From assembly GCF_000172795.2 (NCBI RefSeq), contig NZ_CP020952.1, forward strand, positions 310,001-374,000: a stretch of 64,000 nucleotides of DNA, written 5' to 3'. Both the position numbers and the translations under genes were made by a program. Below, piece by piece: positions 8,734 to 16,608 of the stretch. Position 1 is the stretch's first letter; each line of letters opens with the position of its first letter. This DNA comes from Rhizobium sp. CIAT894 (GTDB lineage Bacteria > Pseudomonadota > Alphaproteobacteria > Rhizobiales > Rhizobiaceae). Below the pieces are notes generated by a model. That model had not been told where the DNA came from. It saw only the letters and a list, made by a program, of their open reading frames with translations, and ran no database searches.

Positions 8734-8776
8734 TAACTGCGCAATTTTGAACGAAAGCGCTTCAGTTGCGCAGTTA
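8734..8776. promoter_or_regulatory. Probable operator of the repABC operon (perfect 11-bp inverted repeat)
   Basis: TAACTGCGCAA (8734-8744) and its exact reverse complement TTGCGCAGTTA (8766-8776) are separated by 21 bases, placing the two half-sites three helical turns apart on one DNA face. The repeat begins 16 bases upstream of the repA start codon, inside the expected promoter/leader. RepA-type autoregulation through long inverted repeats next to repA is known for repABC plasmids, so this is the best candidate operator. A possible TATAGT -10 lies immediately beyond it on the repA strand. Confidence 0.65.
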
Positions 8777-9171
8777 CTATATGCCGCGATTCGTGACCGA
8801 ATTACAAATGCTTAACCAAAAGGCAGATCGAGCCACGAAAAACGGGTTCGGCAATCCGGCAGTTTCCGGGTCCAATTACCGGTGATTCGCACCCGCCCGA
8901 AGCGCCGGCGAGCAAGGCCGATGCCCCCATTATGCACATGAAGTTCATTGAATTTTTTGCGACGCCGCCGGCGGCCCAGAAAGCCTATTGTCCGTCATTT
9001 TTCAGATGGTTGTTACCGGCAGCGCGTAACGGCGGCCTGCGCCCGGCGGCGGCCTGACGGGGTGATCCAGGATTGCGATCGACCCGCAGGCGAAAATAAG
9101 CCGCCGGTCAGTTTGAGACGGCTGAGAAAAGGCGATGAGCGAACGGCCGGCAAAATGCCGATCGGCATGAT
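8777..9171. other. Gene-free region upstream of repA, with a parS-like palindrome
   Basis: I see no convincing gene in these 395 bases. An imperfect 19-bp palindrome, GTTACCGGCAGCGCGTAAC (9012-9030), has arms GTTAC..GC/GC..GTAAC around a central A. It resembles the GTT...GC...AAC look of repABC parS sites but is 3 bases longer than the 16-bp consensus I recall, so it is only a candidate. A GC-rich GCCGCCGGCGGC palindrome lies nearby around 8963-8974. The region probably holds the repA promoter and perhaps the centromere. Confidence 0.35.
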
Positions 9172-9924
9172 CTAATCCGCCATCGATTGGTAGAGCCATT
9201 CGGAGAGCGTCTCGGATGCCATCCGCGCACCAGTGCCCGGAAGCAGTGCATCCTCGGTCAATTCGACACCGAAGTACGACGTGGACGGATCGGTTATCAC
9301 CGGCCGCTCGTCTTCGTTTGCGGTGAGATAGATCCGTGCGATCTCATCGACACCGAACTGTTCCGGGCCGCCGATCTCGACGATACCGCCCAAAGGCATT
9401 GAGACGGTCAATTCGGCAAGGAAGGCGGCGACCTCACCGGCTGCGACAGGTCTCATCAAGGCTGGCGGCAATCGAACGACATCGCCTTGCGCACCGATGT
9501 CGATCAATCCGCTGATGAACTCGTAGAACTGTGTGGAGCGGAGGATCGTATAGGGCCGATTAGACGCCCGGATAAGATTTTCCTGCACCATTTTCGCGCG
9601 AAAATAGTCGCTTTCGACGAGCAGCGGCGTGCCCACGACGGAAAGGGCGAGATAATGCGCAACACCGGCCTCAGCGGCGGCCGCGAGCAAATTCTTCGTC
9701 GATGCCTTGAAGAAATCCAGGGCAGCGCTGTCGCCGAAGGAGGCGGCGTTGGTCACATCGACGACGATGTCGGTTCCCGCTATCGCCGCTTCGAGGCCCG
9801 CGCCGGTAACTGTATCGACGCCAAGTGACAAGGATGCCGCCGTGACCTCATGGCCTGAGCGGCGCAGGCCTTCGCTGAGCCGCGTTCCGATGAGGCCGCT
9901 TGCTCCTGCCACGGTAATTTTCAT
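9172..9924 (-). CDS. NmrA-like/atypical SDR family NAD(P)-binding protein
   Basis: Rossmann-fold protein, 250 residues. It begins with the NAD(P)-binding motif VAGASGLIGTRL (4-15), the GxxGxxG form of the atypical short-chain dehydrogenase/NmrA group. The classical catalytic YxxxK is not evident, which fits a redox-sensing or promiscuous reductase of the LscO/NmrA type rather than a standard dehydrogenase. The segment RPYTILRSTQFYEFISGLI (about 123-141) is typical of the family. It is monocistronic and divergent from the sensor kinase to its right. Substrate and role are unknown. Confidence 0.85.
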   Translation of the reverse strand: MKITVAGASGLIGTRLSEGLRRSGHEVTAASLSLGVDTVTGAGLEAAIAGTDIVVDVTNAASFGDSAALDFFKASTKNLLAAAAEAGVAHYLALSVVGTPLLVESDYFRAKMVQENLIRASNRPYTILRSTQFYEFISGLIDIGAQGDVVRLPPALMRPVAAGEVAAFLAELTVSMPLGGIVEIGGPEQFGVDEIARIYLTANEDERPVITDPSTSYFGVELTEDALLPGTGARMASETLSEWLYQSMAD

Positions 9925-10266
9925 GTCGGCATCCTCGCGATCGATTGCATCGACAATGACCGGAAAGCCAAGAGCCTTCCATCATGCATGAGGGTGGCTA
10001 CCTTAGCCCTAGGTATAGCCGAGCAGACCCAAGGTTTAGGATGGCGAGCGGGAACCGCAAACGGCCTCCCCTCCTCGCTGGCGCTGAAGATCCGGTCGGC
10101 GGGCGCAACGCTACCTCTCCGCGCAATCTATGGATTTCCATGAGTTGCGGCTGTGGTGCTGCGGGATTACGGTTCGAGTATGAGCTCGCCGGCCCCGACA
10201 TCAAGAACGAGTGCTGCACCGAATGCTGGCGATCCCCGCGCTTTGCCTGCCCGACAGGAGCGATTG
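9925..10266. other. Intergenic gap between the SDR gene and the kinase operon
   Basis: These 342 bases must hold the divergent promoters of the SDR gene and the kinase/regulator operon. I found no strong -35/-10 pair, no clear palindrome and no FNR/FixK-type box. The kinase reading frame extends upstream to 10153, but that stretch has no ribosome site and looks non-coding. Confidence 0.4.
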
Positions 10267-13200
10267 ATGATGAGCGTCTGGTCGCACCGTCCCCGATCCC
10301 TGTATCTGGGGCTTTTCATTGCAGCCTATGTGCTCGCCTGCGGCTTCGCCCAGTCGCTGGCGATCGTGCCGGGAACGGGTATTTCCATCTGGCCTCCGGG
10401 CGGACTTTTCATCGCGACGCTCGTCCTCGCCTCCAGGCGCAGCTGGCCATGGTGGATAGTGGCGGGCTGCCTTGCCGAGTTGTTCAGCAATGCCCTGTGG
10501 TTCTACAGTCCGCTGCCTGCGGCCTTCCTGATCTATGTCGGCAATGCTCTTGAAGCGGTCGTCGCGGCATGGTTGGTCGATCGGAGTTTGAAGCGTCCGG
10601 CTCAGTTGGAAACCTTGCAGGAGGTTCTTGCATTTGTCGTCCTGGGCGCCGGAATTGCGCCAATCGTCAGCGCAACGATAGGAAGCGCGACGCTCGCCTG
10701 GTTCGGCATTCAATCGCAATCCTTCCTGACGGCCTGGCCGCTCTGGTGGATCGGTGACGCAACCGGTATCCTGATCGTCGCGCCGCTGGCACTCACAGTC
10801 TTCCACAACTGGCGCGACAAGACCCGGCTCTCGGCTGCCCAATGGCTGGAAGCCTGCGTCCTGGGGCTGATTTTTCTCGGTGTCGCCGCCCTTTCGCTCA
10901 GCGGCTACCTTCCCTTCGCCTATATCATCATGCCGCCGCTTCTTTGGGCCGCGGTCCGCTTCGAATTCAAGGGCGCGGCCATATCGCTTGCTCTCCTCGC
11001 CCTGATCACTGCCATCTTCACGATCACAGGCGCCGGCCAGTTTATCGGCGATCCCGGCTCCCAGAAACACCAGCAGGTCATGCTGCAGCTTTTTCTGGCC
11101 ATCTCGGCGTTTTCGGCGCTCATCGTCGCCGCCATATCAAGGCAACACCAACTGGCCGTGCTGACGTTGCGACAAAGCGTGGAGACGTTACGCGAGCGGG
11201 AGCAGGAACTCTCGCAGCTCGTCGACATGGTTCCGAGCCACGTCTGGCGCCTGACGCCCCAGGGCGAACCGACCTTTTTCAATAGACGAATGGTCGATTT
11301 CCTCGGTCTCGATGTCGCAGATTCGGACAGGCCCGATATGAGCCGGCTGGAGGCGCTCATCGAGGCCGTCATTCATCCCGATGATGCAGCCGGTTTCAGG
11401 GATTCGCTCAACCACTGCCTCGCCACCGGCGAAAACTTCGCGTTGCGGTATCGGCTGCGCCGCGCCGACGGCGTCTATCACTGGATGTCGAGCCGCGCCG
11501 AGCCGCTGCGGGATCAGACTGGGAATATCGTCCAGTGGTACGGTCTTTGCCACGACATCGACGATCAGGTCCGCGCCGAAGAGGCCGTGCGACAGAGCGA
11601 GCGAGCGCTGCAGCAGATGATCGACGCGGTGCCGGTCCGCGTCTGGAGCGTCGAGCCGACGAGCGGGTCGGTCTATTTCAACAAACGTTATCAGGACCAT
11701 TTCCGCGCCGTCATCGCCGGTTTCGACGCTCTCGGCGAGCCGCGCATCGAAAAGCTTCTACAGCAGCTGATCCACCCCGAAGATGCGCCCGGCGTTCAGC
11801 GCACGCTGCGGAATTGTTTCGAAAACGGCAACGGCACGGCGATGCGGTTTCGCTGGCTCGAAAAGGACGACGTCTACCGCTGGGCGGAATGCAGGGTGGA
11901 ACCCCGGCGCGATGACGACGGAACCGTCGTGCAATGGTACGGCGTTTCCCTCGACATCGACGAGGAGGTCCGCGCCCTGGAGGCACTGCGTGATCGCGAG
12001 CGAGAACTCTCGCAGCTCGTGGACATGGTCCCGGCCCAGATCAGACGCTTGACGCCGGAAGGCGAGCCGGTCTTCTTCAACAAGCGCCTGATCGATTTTT
12101 TCGGTCTCGATGTAGGGGATATGGATAGGCCCGGCATGAGCCGGCTCTCATCGATCATTCACACCCTCGTTCACCCCGATGATTCAACGCGACTGCTGGA
12201 GACGGTTCACCACTCCCTTTCCAGCGGCGATCCCTTCTCGATAAAATACCGCATGCGCCGTGTCGATGGAGCCTATCGCTGGGTCGACGGCCGCGCCGAG
12301 CCGCTGCGGGATCAGAACGGCGCGATCGTCCAATGGTATGTGATATCGGTCGACATCGATGATGAGATGCGCGCGCAGGAAGCGCTGCGCGACCGGGAAC
12401 GGGAGCTTTCGCAACTCGTGAACATGGTTCCGAGCCTGCTCTGGCGGCTTAATCCGGAAGGCGCTCCGACCTTCTTCAACCAGCGCCTGATCGATTTCCT
12501 GGGTCTCGACATCCCTCATATGGAAAAGCCGGGAGTGAGCAGCCTCGCGGCGCTGATCGAAGCTGCCGTCCATCCCGACGATGCGGGGAGCCTCGCCGAA
12601 GCTCTCAACCATTCCTTCGCCACCGGCGAGCGCTTCTCCAAGCAGTATCGCCTGCGGCGCGCCGACGGCGTCTACCGCTGGGTCAAAGGCAGCGCCGAGC
12701 CGCTGCGGGACGAGAGCGGGCAAATCCTTCAGTGGTACGGCCTCACCAATGACATCGACGATCAATTGCGCATCGAGGAGGAGTTGCGGGAGAGAGAACG
12801 TTCGCTCTGGCAAATCGTCGAAACGCTGCCGGCAATGATCGATTGCGCAGCGCCTGATGGAGAACCGGTATACCGCAACCCCCAGCTCCGCGACTTCCTC
12901 GGATATAAGCTCGAAGAGCTTGACGGAACGGGAAAAACCCGGCTGGACGGCACGCTCGATGCCGGCGTTCATCCCGACGACGTGGCGGGTGTCAAAGAGA
13001 ACTACGCCCATTCATTGGCGTCCGGCGAGCCCTATGCGCGCAGACATCGTCTGCGGCGGTTCGACGGCGAATATCGCTGGGTCGAAACACGCGCCGCGCC
13101 GATGCGCAATGCCGAAGGCGTCATCATCCAGTGGAACGTCATATGCCTTGATATCGACGGTGAGGTTCGGGCGGAGGAGGATCTGCGTCAGGCACGGGAG

Positions 13201-13902
13201 GGCCTTGCGCGGGCGAGCCAGGTTGCGAGCCTCGCCGAGCTTTCGGCCTCCATCGCCCACGAGGTGAACCAGCCGCTGGCGGCCGTCGTCGCGAACTCAC
13301 ATGCCTGCCAGCGCTGGCTCCTGGCCGAGCCGCCAAACATGGAGCGGGCACAGAGGACGGTCGAGCGCATCATCCGGGACGCCAACTCGGCCGCGGATGT
13401 CGTCAGCCGTATCCGCGCCCTGTTCAAACAATCCGCAGACAGGAGGGCTCATACGGCGCTTTCGGGCGTTGTCAACGAAGCGCGCAACCTCATGGCCGAG
13501 GAAGCGGCACGCCGCCGCGCCCGGATCGCGGTGGAGATCGATGGCAACCTTCCGCTCATCGCCATCGACCGCGTCCAGATCCAGCAGGTTCTGATCAATC
13601 TCATCCGCAACGGCATCGAGGCGATGGATGCCATTGCCGGCGACAGGGTGATCGAGATGCGCCTGCGCCACATGGGCAACGCCGTCCAGACCGAGATCAG
13701 CGATCGCGGCCAGGGGATCGCGTTCCCCGAGAAGATGTTCGAGCCTTTCTTCACCACGAAGGAAAACGGCATGGGCATGGGTCTGGCGATCTGCCGCTCG
13801 ATCGTCGAGCTGCACGGCGGACGATTGTGGGCAGAGAAGAACAATCCGCACGGAGCGACGTTGATCTTCACCTTGCCCATTGAAATGAAGGCAGCGTCAT
13901 GA
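10267..13902 (+). CDS. MASE1-domain sensor histidine kinase with five tandem PAS domains
   Basis: Membrane sensor kinase of 1,211 residues. An N-terminal MASE1-type membrane region (about 1-290, eight or so helices, with the IWPPGGLFIATLVLA signature) is followed by five consecutive PAS/PAC units of about 130 residues each (10267 numbering about 310-975). The kinase core follows: HisKA box SIAHEVNQPLAAVVANSHA with phospho-accepting His at about 998, then an ATPase domain with N box (LINLIRNGIEAMD), DRGQGI and GMGMGLAICRSIVELHGGRL. This core is of the FixL/TodS class, which pairs with FixJ-type regulators, three of which follow directly. ATG 10267 is preferred because AGGAG lies 6 bases upstream. 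The signal is unknown; no haem-binding His-containing FixL PAS was recognised. Confidence 0.92.
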   Translation: MMSVWSHRPRSLYLGLFIAAYVLACGFAQSLAIVPGTGISIWPPGGLFIATLVLASRRSWPWWIVAGCLAELFSNALWFYSPLPAAFLIYVGNALEAVVAAWLVDRSLKRPAQLETLQEVLAFVVLGAGIAPIVSATIGSATLAWFGIQSQSFLTAWPLWWIGDATGILIVAPLALTVFHNWRDKTRLSAAQWLEACVLGLIFLGVAALSLSGYLPFAYIIMPPLLWAAVRFEFKGAAISLALLALITAIFTITGAGQFIGDPGSQKHQQVMLQLFLAISAFSALIVAAISRQHQLAVLTLRQSVETLREREQELSQLVDMVPSHVWRLTPQGEPTFFNRRMVDFLGLDVADSDRPDMSRLEALIEAVIHPDDAAGFRDSLNHCLATGENFALRYRLRRADGVYHWMSSRAEPLRDQTGNIVQWYGLCHDIDDQVRAEEAVRQSERALQQMIDAVPVRVWSVEPTSGSVYFNKRYQDHFRAVIAGFDALGEPRIEKLLQQLIHPEDAPGVQRTLRNCFENGNGTAMRFRWLEKDDVYRWAECRVEPRRDDDGTVVQWYGVSLDIDEEVRALEALRDRERELSQLVDMVPAQIRRLTPEGEPVFFNKRLIDFFGLDVGDMDRPGMSRLSSIIHTLVHPDDSTRLLETVHHSLSSGDPFSIKYRMRRVDGAYRWVDGRAEPLRDQNGAIVQWYVISVDIDDEMRAQEALRDRERELSQLVNMVPSLLWRLNPEGAPTFFNQRLIDFLGLDIPHMEKPGVSSLAALIEAAVHPDDAGSLAEALNHSFATGERFSKQYRLRRADGVYRWVKGSAEPLRDESGQILQWYGLTNDIDDQLRIEEELRERERSLWQIVETLPAMIDCAAPDGEPVYRNPQLRDFLGYKLEELDGTGKTRLDGTLDAGVHPDDVAGVKENYAHSLASGEPYARRHRLRRFDGEYRWVETRAAPMRNAEGVIIQWNVICLDIDGEVRAEEDLRQAREGLARASQVASLAELSASIAHEVNQPLAAVVANSHACQRWLLAEPPNMERAQRTVERIIRDANSAADVVSRIRALFKQSADRRAHTALSGVVNEARNLMAEEAARRRARIAVEIDGNLPLIAIDRVQIQQVLINLIRNGIEAMDAIAGDRVIEMRLRHMGNAVQTEISDRGQGIAFPEKMFEPFFTTKENGMGMGLAICRSIVELHGGRLWAEKNNPHGATLIFTLPIEMKAAS

Positions 13903-14540
13903 CGAGAGACGATCATATAGTCTTCATCGTCGATGACGATGAGCGCATCCGCGAAGCACTCGGCGAGCTGCTGGACTCGCATGGCATGCGCGCCATCGCC
14001 TTCGAATCGGCCGGCGATTATGTGAAGACGGACAAGCCGGATGTCCCTGCCTGCCTTATCCTCGATATCGAACTGCCCGATATCAATGGCCTCGACCTGC
14101 AAAGACAGATCGCCAACGGCGATCATCCGCCGATCGTCTTCATCACTGGACATGGCGACATCCCCTCCTCCGTGCGTGCGATCAAAAGCGGCGCTGTAGA
14201 TTTCCTGACCAAACCCTTCAGCGATGCCGATCTCATGGCGGCAATCCACGCAGCGATTGCCCAGGATCAAGAAAAGAGGTCCGAACGCGCCGAAATCACC
14301 GCGCTGAAACAACACTACCTCGAGCTGACGCCGCGGGAGCGCGAGGTGCTGCCGCTTGTGGTCAGCGGTCTTTTGAACAAGCAGGCGGCAGCCGAACTCG
14401 GCATCAGCGAAGTCACGCTGCAGATCCACAGACGAAATGTGATGCAGAAAATGGCGGCGGCATCGCTCGCCGATCTCGTGCGGATCGCGGAGAAACTGGA
14501 AATACCGATTACCCACTCGCGCCGGGTGGGGGGGAATTGA
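13899..14540 (+). CDS. FixJ-family response regulator (REC + LuxR HTH)
   Basis: Two-domain transcriptional regulator, 213 residues. The receiver has the acidic pair in IVDDDERIREAL, phospho-acceptor Asp at about 56 (LILDIELPD) and conserved Lys at about 105 (DFLTKPF). A LuxR/FixJ helix-turn-helix occupies about 145-205 (LTPREREVLPLVVSGLLNKQ, LGISEVTLQIHRRNVMQKM). Its ATG overlaps the kinase stop (ATGA), so the pair is coupled and almost certainly cognate. It resembles FixJ/TtrR-type regulators; target genes are unknown. Confidence 0.93.
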   Translation: MTRDDHIVFIVDDDERIREALGELLDSHGMRAIAFESAGDYVKTDKPDVPACLILDIELPDINGLDLQRQIANGDHPPIVFITGHGDIPSSVRAIKSGAVDFLTKPFSDADLMAAIHAAIAQDQEKRSERAEITALKQHYLELTPREREVLPLVVSGLLNKQAAAELGISEVTLQIHRRNVMQKMAAASLADLVRIAEKLEIPITHSRRVGGN

Positions 14541-14542
14541 AC

Positions 14543-14920
14543 ATGAACGAGACAAGACATGTCGTCGCAATTGTCGACGACGATCCAAGACTGCTTGAAT
14601 CGATGGGCGACCTTCTGGAATCGGCGGGTTATGTGGCCCGCGGCTTCTCGTCGGCGGGCTCGCTGCTCGTCAACGGGCTGTCGGACCTCGACCTTCTCAT
14701 CACCGATATCGGAATGCCGGGCATCGACGGGTTCGAACTGCGTGACCTGGTGAGCAAGTCACGCCCGGAGCTGCCGGTATTCCTTATCACCGGGCGCCAC
14801 GAGATAGCGGATCAGAGCCGCGCGCAAGGCGCGGGCGGGTTTTTCCGCAAACCTTTCGATGCCCAGGCCCTGCTGGCGGCCATCGCCAACGCTTTGCATA
14901 AATCGACAGATGGAGGGTAA
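14543..14920 (+). CDS. Single-domain response regulator (REC only)
   Basis: A 125-residue stand-alone receiver with the acidic pair in AIVDDDPRLLESMG, phospho-acceptor Asp in LLITDIGMPGIDGFELR and the Lys in GGFFRKPFDAQ. No output domain is present, so it may pass phosphate on, act as a phosphate sink or bind a protein partner, as single-domain regulators near FixL-type kinases do. ATG 14543 is chosen over the TTG at 14537 because the GGGGGA ribosome site is spaced correctly for it; it starts 2 bases past the previous stop. Confidence 0.9.
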   Translation: MNETRHVVAIVDDDPRLLESMGDLLESAGYVARGFSSAGSLLVNGLSDLDLLITDIGMPGIDGFELRDLVSKSRPELPVFLITGRHEIADQSRAQGAGGFFRKPFDAQALLAAIANALHKSTDGG

Positions 14921-14921
14921 C

Positions 14922-15614
14922 ATGAGAGTTGACCAGCCGTTGCTGCGGAGATCGGCGCCGTTATCATTGCAATACAGATCTGAAGAGGCTGAGCCGCTCG
15001 TCCTTATCGTCGATGACGACGTATCGGTTCGCGAGGCGCTGTCGGAGCTGATCCTGTCGGCGGGTTTCCGATCGGCCAGTTATGCCTCGACCCGCGAACT
15101 GCTTGACGCCGACATCCTGGATAGTCCCGGCTGCCTGATCCTCGACGTGCGGATGCCGGGGGCAAGCGGCCTCCACTTGCAGCGTCATCTGGCCGAAAAC
15201 GGCATTCCCAAGCCGATCATCTTCCTGACGGGCCATGGCGACATCCCGATGACCGTCCAGGCGATGAAGGCCGGCGCCGTGGACTTTCTCACCAAGCCGG
15301 TGCGAGACCAGACGCTGCTCGACGCCATCACCGCAGCCATAACGATGGATACCGAACGAAGGGCGGAAGCCGCGGTCTCCAAGCGCAACATCGAGCGCCT
15401 GGAGACGCTGACGCAGCGTGAACGCGAAGTTCTGCACGAAGTGGCGCACGGCCGTCTCAACAAACAGATCGCCTTCGATCTCGGCATCAGTGAAGTGACG
15501 GTCAAACTGCATCGCAGCAATGTCATGCACAAGATGGAGGCCGCTTCGATCGGCGAACTGATCCGGGCATGGGAGACATTGCCGGCGCAGATGCGTCAGG
15601 CTGGGTCGCGTTAG
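14922..15614 (+). CDS. FixJ-family response regulator (REC + LuxR HTH), second copy
   Basis: A 230-residue paralogue of the first regulator in this operon. An N-terminal extension of about 20 residues precedes the receiver (LIVDDDVSVREALSELI; Asp in CLILDVRMPGASGLHLQ; Lys in VDFLTKPVRDQ). The LuxR-type helix-turn-helix at the C-terminus reads LTQREREVLHEVAHGRLNKQ and LGISEVTVKLHRSNVMHKM. ATG 14922 follows TGGAGGG at a good distance, 1 base after the preceding stop. With two DNA-binding regulators and one bare receiver served by one kinase, the operon is a branched phosphorelay. Confidence 0.93.
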   Translation: MRVDQPLLRRSAPLSLQYRSEEAEPLVLIVDDDVSVREALSELILSAGFRSASYASTRELLDADILDSPGCLILDVRMPGASGLHLQRHLAENGIPKPIIFLTGHGDIPMTVQAMKAGAVDFLTKPVRDQTLLDAITAAITMDTERRAEAAVSKRNIERLETLTQREREVLHEVAHGRLNKQIAFDLGISEVTVKLHRSNVMHKMEAASIGELIRAWETLPAQMRQAGSR

Positions 15615-15727
15615 CTTTTAGCCACATGCCTATAAGGGGTGCAGGCTGTCCAATTTAATGCGCACCGTATCCGATTCGCGCCAAAAAAGACGATCCGGCA
15701 CCGACAATGGGTTTCGGCGCCGCACCC

Positions 15728-15743
15728 TTGCGTTATCTCTAAA
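15728..15743 (-). promoter_or_regulatory. Candidate NolR-type binding site upstream of the ArsR-family gene
   Basis: Read on the minus strand, 15743-15728 is TTTAG-AGATAACGC-AA. This fits the NolR recognition pattern as I recall it, (A/T)TTAG-N9-A(T/A). It lies 59 bases upstream of the TTG start of a NolR-like gene, where an autoregulatory site would be. The motif has few fixed bases, so chance matches are common. Confidence 0.35.
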
Positions 15744-15801
15744 TTAAAGCTCGGGGATATGATCAGGTGCCCGGCTTTGATTCCCCAAAGGAGATCACGC
15801 C

Positions 15802-16155
15802 TTGAACAATCTATCGTCCGCCGCGCCTTCCCCTGAAACCGACGCCTTCGGCAACGAAGCAACATTCCTGTCGGCCCTGGGGAATGCCAAACGGCTTCAC
15901 ATTCTGCATCTGTTGAGCGCAGGAGAAATGTCCGTGACCGTCCTGGCTGACGAAGTAGGATTGAGCCAATCTTCGACTTCCCAGCATTTGGCAATTCTTC
16001 GGGAACAGGAACTCGTGCAGACGCGAAGGGCTGCCCAGACGATCTATTATTCACTTCAATCGAGAGCTGCCAGGGTGATGCTCGACACGCTCGCCGACAT
16101 TTTCGGATCGCATCCTCGTACAATAGTGGAACGTGTCCGAACCGTGAACGCCTGA
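15802..16155 (+). CDS. ArsR-family winged-helix regulator, NolR-like
   Basis: DNA-binding protein of 117 residues with one ArsR/SmtB winged helix-turn-helix (about 20-95). The segments LSALGNAKRLHILHLL, VGLSQSSTSQHLAILR and LVQTRRAAQTIYYSL closely follow my memory of NolR, the rhizobial repressor of nodulation and other genes (GLSQSALSQHL, TRRDAQTIYYS). No cysteine pair for metal sensing is present, consistent with NolR-type rather than arsenic-type members. The start is TTG 15802 with GGAG at 15790-15793; no ATG is available. It could be a plasmid-borne NolR paralogue; the true NolR is usually chromosomal. Confidence 0.85.
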   Translation: MNNLSSAAPSPETDAFGNEATFLSALGNAKRLHILHLLSAGEMSVTVLADEVGLSQSSTSQHLAILREQELVQTRRAAQTIYYSLQSRAARVMLDTLADIFGSHPRTIVERVRTVNA

Positions 16156-16608
16156 GGCAAATGGGGAAGGTACTGCCGCTGAATCAGGGGCAAGGTCAGC
16201 GAGCCATGCTTCTGCTTGCTATTATCGGGAAGTATCGGGGCGCCTGAGCTTTGGTATCGGGACTGCAGGCGTGCGGGCGGAATCCGGCTGACCGCATGCC
16301 GATGCGCATTGACGGCACGAATGCCATGCCGGCAATTCTCCCAGAAAAACCGGCAGGCAGACATAGGCTTTGGTTTGCTAAGCACGCTCCGGCCGTATGA
16401 CTGGGCGAACTGCGCGGATTCTGGGAGGTTCGGGGCGTGAGCCGTGTTAACCGAACGCGACAGGGATGATGAACACAGGGGTTTTTTCGGTTTCACCCTG
16501 TGGCCGACGAATTGGCAGGCGAGCGTCCCACCTGTCCGGCTCCCACCTTTTTTGCTGCAGGACCGGCCGCTTCCATGCGGGCAACCGCCGGTCCCGTTTT
16601 TCAGCGGA
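16156..16608. other. Long gap with a terminator-like hairpin, between convergent genes
   Basis: No convincing gene is present in these 453 bases. Near the right end GGACCGGC (16560-16567) pairs exactly with GCCGGTCC (16587-16594), followed by CGTTTTTC on the plus strand, which looks like a rightward intrinsic terminator. It would end transcription coming from the NolR-like gene, and the stem could also slow the leftward dehydratase operon. The remainder may be decayed sequence; no transposase fragment was recognised. Confidence 0.4.

Noticed and set aside
10267..15614. Kinase/regulator operon as the true FixL-FixJ nitrogen-fixation system
   Set aside because: The kinase has a MASE1 region and five generic PAS domains rather than the FixL haem PAS, and there are three regulators; only the FixL/FixJ class resemblance is supported.
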